DNA of 10,240 nt from Phoronis ovalis (lineage: Eukaryota; Phoronida; Phoronidae), in contig JAOXYB010000008.1 in the NCBI GenBank assembly GCA_028565635.1, forward strand, positions 42,966 to 53,205. The letters are read 5' to 3'. Below, in pieces: positions 1 through 9,400 of the stretch (positions are counted from its first letter, which is position 1; the number at the start of each line of letters is the position of its first letter). The notes under the pieces are model-generated. The model worked only from the letters and a program-made list of their open reading frames with translations. It made no database searches and was not told the DNA's origin. Made by a program: the position numbers and the translations under genes.

Positions 1-316
1 TACAGGTGCTGGTCTCGAAACACTTGCAATCTCTTATATAAACAAACCCCCCTTCTTCAGTCTAGTTGTCACCAAACCAGTCATTTGAGGATAAGTTTTG
101 GACCCAGTTTTAAGAGATCTACTAATAAAGTAACTTCATCTCCTATCAGCTCTACTGAAAAAGAGGTTATTGTCTAAAACATACAGTCCTCTCTTTTAAC
201 CAATTTCCCAAATGGCTGTGATGGCGACCATCTAGTATTGAAATGTTCATCCTTGTTACAAAACAGTAGAACGTAGATGTTTATAAATACCATTCTTTCT
301 CTACCACTCAATACAG
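1..316 (+). other. Intron (3' part) before the first visible exon
   Basis: No coding similarity was found on either strand. The stretch ends in a pyrimidine-rich run and a CAATACAG acceptor just before 317. The preceding exon, which should encode the AAA1 P-loop and the GLA motif, is not here and must lie upstream. The open frame on the minus strand at 174-413 is mostly antisense to this intron and the next exon. Confidence 0.8.
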
Positions 317-422
317 TTCTGGTGCTTGGGCATGTTTTGATGAGTTCAACAGAATTGACATTGAAGTATTGTCTGTAGTAGCTATGCAGATTACTACTAT
401 ACAAAAAGCTCAAATAGATGGG
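317..422 (+). CDS. DNAH1: DNAH1-like exon a: AAA1 Walker B
   Basis: The exon encodes one base of a split codon and then 35 residues, including [20 protein letters not shown]. This is the hallmark Walker B segment of dynein AAA1, the main ATP-hydrolysing site. The Asp-Glu pair sits at 339-344, so the catalytic glutamate is intact. The acceptor is ATACAG before 317 and the donor is GGG|GTGAGA after 422. The left phase is 2 (two codon bases in the unseen upstream exon) and the right phase is 0. The residues KAQIDG at the end join directly to VDRFMFEG of the next exon, as expected for the family. Confidence 0.93.
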
Positions 423-3400
423 GTGAGAATATGTGTGTTGATTGAAGAAATAGTGTTTTCAGATTTTGTTTGAGGCTTGTATAAAACGATATGCTGTTAT
501 TGTTGTGCACTGACTTTGATTTGTGTTTACAGGACTTCACGTCCATGCTTATGTTGTGTTAAGCTCTTAGAATGCAAAATGATTCCATGCTGGCTACATT
601 TTCGATGTTGTATTTTAGAGTATTGTGGAAATTAATTCACGTAAACCAAAAACATTATAGTCATATGCTTTGTTCAGGAGATTTGTAGGTTGCTTTAATG
701 TAACTGCTCAGTCAGTCAGTCATAAATATAATGTCACAATGTCACAATATAATGGGAACACTTCTGAAATTATGTAACTACTAATCTAAGTAACTTAAAA
801 ATATTGTAATGGTATCTCTTTCAAAGAGTGGCATAATACTAATTTTTATCCTTCAAGTATCTTTCGTAAAGTTCAAGGATAATTTGAAAGAGTTTGTATT
901 AATAATGTGTTGTGTGTTGCGTGTTGTGTGTGTGTGTGTGTGTAACTAATGGGGGACTAACATGGCTAGTAAACAGTTCTAATTAATATCTGATGAAATG
1001 TTTAATTTAAACTGCTTCTAAAAGTAAAAGTTGTTACAGAGGAATTAATATATTTATTGAAATACAGTACTTTAATTAAAATTGAGAAACAAAATACTTT
1101 TAATTTACATATACCCTGTCTTATGGGAATATGTTGCCTTGAATATTAAATAATATTACTTTGTGTTCTTTTGTCAACAGGTGGACCGCTTCATGTTTGA
1201 AGGTGTTGAGTTAGTGTTAAAGCAGTCGTGTTCTGTTTTTATTACCATGAACCCAGGTTATGCTGGCAGGACAGAACTACCTGATAATCTAAAGGTGAGA
1301 TTTAGTTTCCTGCCAGAGGCTGAATTACAATTGAGTTGACAGTGCTATACACTTATGAGGACAAACACATTCTTAGTATACAATTTTCCACTTCACTTTC
1401 CATTGGTATTGAGCACTTAGGAAGGGTTGAAAAGTTACTCTTTTAGTATTTACCAATATGCCAAATATGACAGTAAATAACCTTTGAAATGTTTCTCAAA
1501 ACAGATTATTTGTTTTTTCATTCTCAGGCTCTTTTCCGTCCTGTGTCTATGATGGTACCAGACTATGCACTGATTGCAGAGATCAGTTTATTCTCCTTTG
1601 GGTTCTCTGATGCTAAAGTACTGGCCAAGAAGATCACTACAACATTCAAACTGTCATCAGAACAGCTCAGTTCACAGGTAAGGCTTTAGTTACTAACTAT
1701 TAATTTATGATATGTTACCATTCCCAATACAATGAATTCAAGACATGTAAAGATGAAGTGAATTATAATTAATTAGAGTAATGCAATTTATTAAAGTTCT
1801 ATATAATATAACTATAAAACCCTTATTTTTACTTGAATGTTTTGTTTTCAAATTTTTACTGTTTAAAGTATGCAAGAAAATACCAAAGGTTCGTAAGTAA
1901 AACTTTTGTAACCAAAAGCTTTTGGATTTTGTAAAGTACGGTTTTATTGCTAGTCCGTTAATAATATTCATTTCAGCATATTCCTATATTTTTAGGATCA
2001 CTACGATTTTGGCATGAGAGCTGTAAAGAGTGTTATATCTGCCGCTGGTAACCTGAAGAGGCAAAATCCTGATATGAATGAGGTATGTATGACAGGCTGA
2101 CCATCGCAACACCATTGATTCATCCACTTCAAAATCTTTTAATATTTTGTCAGTGTGATAATTCAAATATTAAAATTTTATCCAGTCTCAATTTTTAAAA
2201 GATAGTTATGGTTCTCATGTCTACAGCTAATTTTTCATGCAAGCATATGTATAAATAATGAAAATTACAACAAAAATGGGATCTAAGTACTATAAGTACC
2301 GTTATCTCATTTAGTTAATGTTCAATTAATATATGGTAACTATTTAAAATCATTTTTAGGAATTGATTACTTTACGTGCAATTCAAGATGTTAATGTTCC
2401 GAAATTCTTGGTAGACGATTTGAAACTCTTCAATGGTATTGTTTCTGATCTCTTTCCTAATATCAAGTAAGTACCGAGTCATTAACTTTTAAATAATATA
2501 AACCTTTTTGATATTATCCATAAAAAAATTCAGTTGATTCTGATCATTATAGCTAATACCAGACAAGTGGTGACAGTCATGTAGTTCACTCATGAGGTGT
2601 ATATAATTTATATATATAATTATATATAGTAAACTTGATTTGAAATTAAAAAACAATATTTGAACTGGCAGAAACCTTCAGTGACTTTCAAAACTAAAAT
2701 CCACAATTTTTTATTTCGCAGTTTTACTGGTTAGATTAATAAAAAAAAATAAAAAAATCTGCATATGATATACGAACATTTACAGAAGTGATTTGGTTTT
2801 ACAATTATAAAAATGTCAAAAATGACAGTTTTTAAAACAGAGACATTCAGAAACTATGTGAGCAGGTGACAACATATACCATAAGCCCAACGATTGTATA
2901 CTGCAATGCATGGTGATCATATAATGGGGACATAAAATAATATTATCTAGCAGAAATCAGTAATCCAAATTTCTAGTTATTAACCCGTATTATCATTTTT
3001 ACTCATTATTACTCTGTTGAGGACACTAGCCAATGAATATTGTACTTATCTTGTATGTATTATTATTTATTTTTAGGGAGGAGCCTATTGATTATGGAGA
3101 ATTGGCTACAGCTTTAAACAAAACATGCACGAAGCTGGTTTTGAAAGATTCTCCTGGTTTTATTCATAAATGTATTCAGCTCTATGAGACAACTGTTGTC
3201 CGTCATGGACTCATGTTGGTTGGTCCTACAGGATCTGGCAAAACAAAGGTTACTGGATGTTATACAGAACATTTTTGTTAAATAAAAGTATTCAGGGATA
3301 AAATAATTTTGCTAAAGACGTAAAAATCTATGCTTACTATTACATTTAAAGTGCCTGTTGTCATTGTACTATAAGCTAACTAGCTAAAAATTATTTGTTT

Positions 3401-6400
3401 TCTGCCAATATTTAGAGATTTTTAAAACGAAAATAAAGCTATTGATTAAGGAAATAAATCTATCAACACTGCACACATGTGTAATCATAGTCCATATTTT
3501 TCATTCCAGTGTTATGAAGTACTTCAAAAGGCTATGACATCTCTAAAAGGGATTATGTCCCCTTCTGGGTCTAACTTTGAAGCTGTACACACATACATTC
3601 TGAACCCTAAATCCATCACCATGGGACAACTGTATGGTGAATTTGATGCAATGACTCATGAATGGTATGTTATTTTGATTCATCATAGCATTGGAATTCT
3701 TTGATTTGTCATGTTTCATAAGTTATGCATGTGGTCAAAAAAAACTTCTAATTTCGTGCTGTGAAATTTATTTTTTTACTGTCTGTGACCAAGCTTGTAC
3801 ACATCATTACTCTTGCCTATTTAGTTTGTCTAGGAACATGTTTTTTATACATCTGGATTTGCTGTAACCATGACTATTAATAAGGCTGCACGAATTACTT
3901 TTTGCGAGCATTTAACATAATAATGTAATTGAATTTTTACTTAATGTCACATCTTTTAATATTTAGAATGTCTGATACTGTTAATTTGTGAATGAAAACT
4001 TTTTTTGTTGTATTACAGGACTGATGGTATTCTCTCATGCTTGATTCGATTAGGCTGTTCTGCTGGCAATCAGGATAAGAGATGGTACTTGTTTGATGGA
4101 CCTGTTGATGCAGTGTGGATTGAAAACATGAACACCGTGCTGGATGATAATAAGAAGCTATGTTTGAGCAGTGGTGAAATTATCAAACTTTCTGAGGTAT
4201 AACTGTGGCAGCTACTTTTATTTTCTTTACTGTACTATGTTCATTTTGTTATATGTTTATTCAAAAATCTGACGGATTTTGTAGGTTTTTATGTAAAAAT
4301 CATTAGCACAACTTTGATTTGTATTTTTCTCTCAAAAATTAAGATTACTAACATTAAAAAATACAATTTTTCCGAAGTGGCTTCTGATGATTAAATTTAA
4401 ACAACATAACATTGAATCTTAACAGTTTTTCCATAAATGTTTACTCTTTTACATCTATTTCTTCATTTTGTGTATTAAATTCAGAGCAGAAAGCCTGTAC
4501 ACTCAAATATCATTGCCTGAAGTATCTCAAGTCATGTAACATGAGTGTCCACAATCCAATACTTTATACACAATAGGATACAAGACTTTAAAAACCTACT
4601 ACAAGTCAACATATTTTGTTGCAACAAAAGGTTGTTAGTTACACCTGACATCTGATTTCAGCACATGACAATGATGTTTGAAGTTCAAGATTTAGCTGTA
4701 GCTTCACCTGCTACTGTCAGTCGTTGTGGTATGGTATACTTAGAGCCAAGCATTCTGGGATTGACTCCATTTGTTGAGTGTTGGCTGAGAACACTTCCAG
4801 ATGCTATTTATCCATATAAAGAAAAATTGCAAGATCTATTTGATAAGTTTTTAGAGGTAATTTTTAAAAAAGACGGATAGCGTACAATTAACAATTACTA
4901 GTTAAAACCATAAACAGCTGAGATATGTTTTAAATCCTGTGCTAGATTTGGTGAAAAAAGGTTATTATTTTGTGCTTGATAAAGTTTGTTTAATTTGATT
5001 CCACCCATCTCATAAACTTGTGATGATTACATAAAGATAGAATATGTGATTAAAATTTAAATTATAGAAGGATTTTCAACATTTAATTAATTTTTAATTA
5101 TTATATTATAGGAGGTTATTTATTTCATTCGGCATAATGTGAAAGAGATAATTGGTTCCATGGACAGCAATCTTACGATGAGCTGGTTTAAACTGATGGA
5201 TTGTTTCTTTGCACCATTTGTACCCAAAGAGGTAAGAATTTCTGTATAACATGATGCTTTTTGTTATATCTTTTGTTTGCAACTAATTTTCTGTTTATTA
5301 ACAGAATTATATATAACACTGCTTAAACTCTAATGACAAGAAAGAAAATAATTTTAAGATTATAAAGAAACTGATTTCAACTCACAGAACAGAATCTGAA
5401 TCATTTTCGCAGATGACATCATATCAAAATTTTCTCAGAACTTCTCAAATTTAACAAATTGCTTTCTGTACTTTGCATTGCTGTTGCTAATTATATCCAA
5501 ATCTGAGTAAATCACATGTATTCAAATTATAAGCAATGTATTTCACACTTTTGACATTTAATATGAGAGTTGCTCAGATTGAAAATATTCTATCCATTGG
5601 TCATAATATTCCTATTGCTCTTTGCTAATAATATAACTTTGCTTGTTTCTACTGGACTTCTTTATAGAACTATAAGCATACATTCTATCTGTTCCACATC
5701 ATGTGTTATCACTATGAAGGTTACTAGCAAAACATTGAAACTTTTGATGAAAATGCAGAAAAAGTTTCACTGAATTTTAAAATTTGGCTAGTTCTTGCAG
5801 TTTGTTGATGGATCATTTTCACTACTGTGATGTAATAGTTATTTTCCCTTAATTTTTATGAAAATTTATTTATGTATGAAGGAACAGATAGTTGTAAATT
5901 CTGCTATACTAACTTTTGTGCGTCTTTGCTAACTCCGCTGTAGGCTAAATTAACGCAAGATGAACAATTCCTGTCTCAAATCACTTCTGATGAAGTAAGT
6001 CTTAAAGCACACCACTCACTTGCATGAAGTAAAAAAATACTGACTGATGTAATCTAGTTCACTAATCTAAGTGCATGTTATAAACTCCATTTTTAGTGCA
6101 TGTACACACCACATTTCCCACATAAAGCATGCTTCATTTAAAAAGTGAATCTGTATAATTCATTATCAGTCTATAGGATGTAAACACTAATAAAACAAAT
6201 TGAATGTATAAATTAAGTGTATTTATTATGTGACACAACTTAGGAATTTTATAGCTTACGTGCATTTAATTATACTAAAGTCATTTATTGTTTCAAATTA
6301 ATATGCAATATCATGCTTTAGCTTATATCTCATTTTTGTTATGCGCTGCAACTTTATTTTAATATCAAACAAAAGCCGATTAGTAACGACATGTGAAACA

Positions 6401-9400
6401 AAAGATTTCTTATCCTAGTCCCAAAACTTCATAAATAAATGATTGTTTTGTAACATTTTTTGCTTGCTGGTAGCATAACTATATTTTCTGTAACATTGGT
6501 TTACTACTCGAGTTTTGCGAATTTAACACCTTGTGACTAAGCAAACAAAGCTTTGCTTCTATTCAAACAATTGGCTTTTGTTTACTGTGTGTTATAATTA
6601 CTGTTTTATTTTTGCAATATTTCATTATTATTAATTAGTGTGTTGCGTAAATAACATTTTTATTTTGCTTTTTGTTAACCCAATTTATCTCACACAATCC
6701 ATGATCACGTTGCACTTTATACCTGGCAGAAAAAGGTAAAAGTTATAAAGATTGGAGGCCGTGAACAAGTGGTTCACCTGTCGCAGGTATTTTGCTTGGA
6801 ACTCTACTTATTAGAGTAACGATATAAACAACACATTAATGTTGTGTGTCATATACAGTAAAATGTTGTATTGTTTTGCATTAGAGAGTTAGTAAAAAGT
6901 AGCTTGATATTTTATAATGAATGAGAACTGGTATTTAAAAGCTGTAGATCATCAAACTTTGAGAGAACGCATAAGATAGCTTCTTTCAAAATTTATACAA
7001 GCATTGAATTCTGTTGCTGATGGTACATAACTAATATGTGGTTATTTGAAGTAAATGTGATATTTTATAGTTTTATTATCTGCTGCAGTTGTGATGTGTT
7101 GTTCATTTGCCTATTAACTTCTAGGGAGACCCACCCATCTCTGAAGAGCGCTTGAGCAGAATCGAAGAACTTATTGAACCATGGTTTATCTTTGCCATGG
7201 TGTGGTCAGTTGGTGGCTCATGTGACAATGATGGCCGTGTTAAGTTTAGTAATTGGACAAGAGAAAAGATGGCGAAGGAGAAGGTATGATGTCATATAAC
7301 TTAATGAAAATATATTCTCAAGTTTTGAAAAATAGGAGACTCAAAAATTGTAATGATATGTGTGAGAATGCAGTGGTCATGTCAACTTTATAAAAATTCT
7401 ATAAGCTAGTGACATCTTGTATTCTACACATCTCTCCATGGGTAGCATATATTTTTCAGAATAATCAGATTCACTGATTACACTATTTAGCAAAAAAATA
7501 CTTTCCTCATACTAACATAAAAAAATAAAACTGACAACAAGTTTATATATTTGTGTAATATTACTATAGGACTTAATTAATGAGAACTGTCTAATAAGGA
7601 TCCTAAAATATATTTTCATTATTATTGTTTAATAAGGATAATATACACCAGTTTTATATGACTTCTTATTGGTTATAGATGGAGTTAGTGTTCCCTGACC
7701 ATGGCTTAGTGTATGACTACAGACTAGATGATGCTGGTATCAGTAAAAGTAAATCAGGTGATGATGATGAGGAAGATGAGGAAGAAGAAGGTGCTAAGAA
7801 GAAGGTATTTATCTCTATAGAGAATCCTTCTGAGAAACATACGTCACAAATACAAACAGAAAAATATGCAGTGTATCTACTTCCACTTTGTAACAGGGAA
7901 AGTATGTTGAGTTATGTTGTCTATATTAAAATATTTTTTTGTTTCCAAAGCCTGTGCTTTGTTTTTAAATTTTTGTGTGATTACTTGTTCTTTATAAATT
8001 GTGGTGGGTGAGTCTTAAAGTTTTGAAGGTGGATGTAACATAGGTTCATCTATTTTTGTATATCTGTTGGAAATGTCCAAATAATTTTAAAATACTTAAT
8101 GTTTACTGTATTTACTTACTACTTTACAATTATGCGCTGCGATGCATTATATTGATAACAAGATAGGGTTGCCTTGTGTATGTTTGTTTTCTCTAATTAT
8201 TATTTTTGCTAATATTCAGATTTGTTGGCGAAACTGGATGCATGGAATGGTTGATTACGTTGTGCCACCAGACACAAATTACTCAGATATTATTGTTCCA
8301 ACCTTGGATACAATTCGTTGCTCTAAAATCCTTGAAATGTTACTGTGTAACAACAAGTCGGCATTGTGTGTTGGTCCAACTGGCACCGGAAAAACCCTGG
8401 CTATTGCTGATAAGCTTTTGCGTGGTATGCCTAAAGAATATGTTCCAGAATTTATGGTGTTCTCTGCCAAGACTAGCTCAAATCAGACACAGGATCTGAT
8501 TGATGGAAAGTTGGATAAAAGGTAGAAAAAATTGTTCTCTGAGTTTTGAAAATAAGCACCTTTTAACAGGTTCTGTTATTTCTATCACTAAGCAGTTTGT
8601 CTAATTGTTCTGAGTTTGTGTATTTTTGATTTTTATTTGAACATAATTTATGCAAGAATGAGGATGTGTTTTTTCTGGAATGAATGTTGTAAAAAAGGAC
8701 TTTGAGAATTTAGTGTTACTTATCAAACAGAATTTATTTAATGGGTATAGCAATATTTGTTTGTGTCTAGTACAATAGGTTATACCAAACACTGTTTAAT
8801 GTAACACTACAACTTCTTTGCAGACGTAAAGGAGTTTTTGGTCCCCCACTTGGGAAATATATTATTTTTTATGTGGATGACGTGAATATGCCAGCTTTAG
8901 AAGTGTATGGCGCCCAGCCACCGATCGAACTCATACGACAGTGGATGGACTTTAAGGGATGGTATGATCGCAGAGCAATTGGTGAGTACAAGGATGTTTT
9001 TAAGTGTATCACATCTTGCACTCTGGTAAAATGTTTTTCCATATTACGCCATTTTGAATGATGCATTATGTGTAGAATGCAAGTCCTAGTTGTGCTATAG
9101 ATTTATGTGAACTCTTGCTTATTTGACACTATGGTGCAATGAGACAGAACACAAGTATGGTTACGTGCAAATTAATTTAAATTGTAATTGTTTCTCTGTC
9201 ATCATTGTCTAAATTGTTCCTCTGCTTACTGATTTTGCTTCTGTGACTAGCTTTACCTGTGTATACATGTGTGATTATTCGCTGCTCTTCTATTTTAAGG
9301 TGAATTTCGAAATCTCGTTGACGTCAACTTTGTTTGTGCCATGGGACCACCTGGTGGTGGTCGAAATCCTGTTACAATGCGTCTGTTACGGCACTTTAAT

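Larger units (their letters stand above)
423..1180 (+). other. Intron, 758 bases, with simple repeats
   Basis: This is the longest intron seen. It joins phase 0 ends (GTGAGA donor, TTTTGTCAACAG acceptor). It contains small tandem duplications near 708-745 and a TG tract near 906-943. No exon-like open frame with family similarity was found in it. Confidence 0.85.
2467..3076 (+). other. Intron, 610 bases, AT-rich
   Basis: GTAAGT donor, TTATTTTTAG acceptor, phase 2. It holds an AT inverted repeat at 2600-2626 and an A-rich tract at 2740-2757. No coding similarity was found. The ATG at 3033 that opens a frame into the next exon is intronic, and the exon proper begins at 3077. Confidence 0.85.

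Noticed and set aside
174-413. Minus-strand open frame of 79 codons
   Set aside because: It runs antisense across the exon that encodes the AAA1 Walker B motif and across adjacent intron; no similarity or splice support.
1738-1971. Minus-strand open frame of 77 codons
   Set aside because: It lies entirely within an AT-rich intron, has lysine/asparagine/leucine-rich chance composition, and shows no family motif.
2740-2757. A-rich tract as the tail of a retroposon
   Set aside because: No element body, internal promoter boxes or flanking target duplication could be seen next to it.
5570-5773. Plus-strand hydrophobic open frame of 67 codons that looks like a membrane segment
   Set aside because: It is inside the intron between exons j and k, with no suitable acceptor and donor in phase, and dynein heavy chains have no membrane segment. 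Hydrophobic residues are expected from T-rich sequence.
8206-8499. Second plus-strand open frame overlapping the AAA3 P-loop exon
   Set aside because: It is a shifted-frame shadow of exon o, whose own frame has the GPTGTGKT motif and family signatures.
8601-8792. Minus-strand open frame of 63 codons
   Set aside because: It is confined to an intron, with lysine- and phenylalanine-rich composition and no recognised motif.
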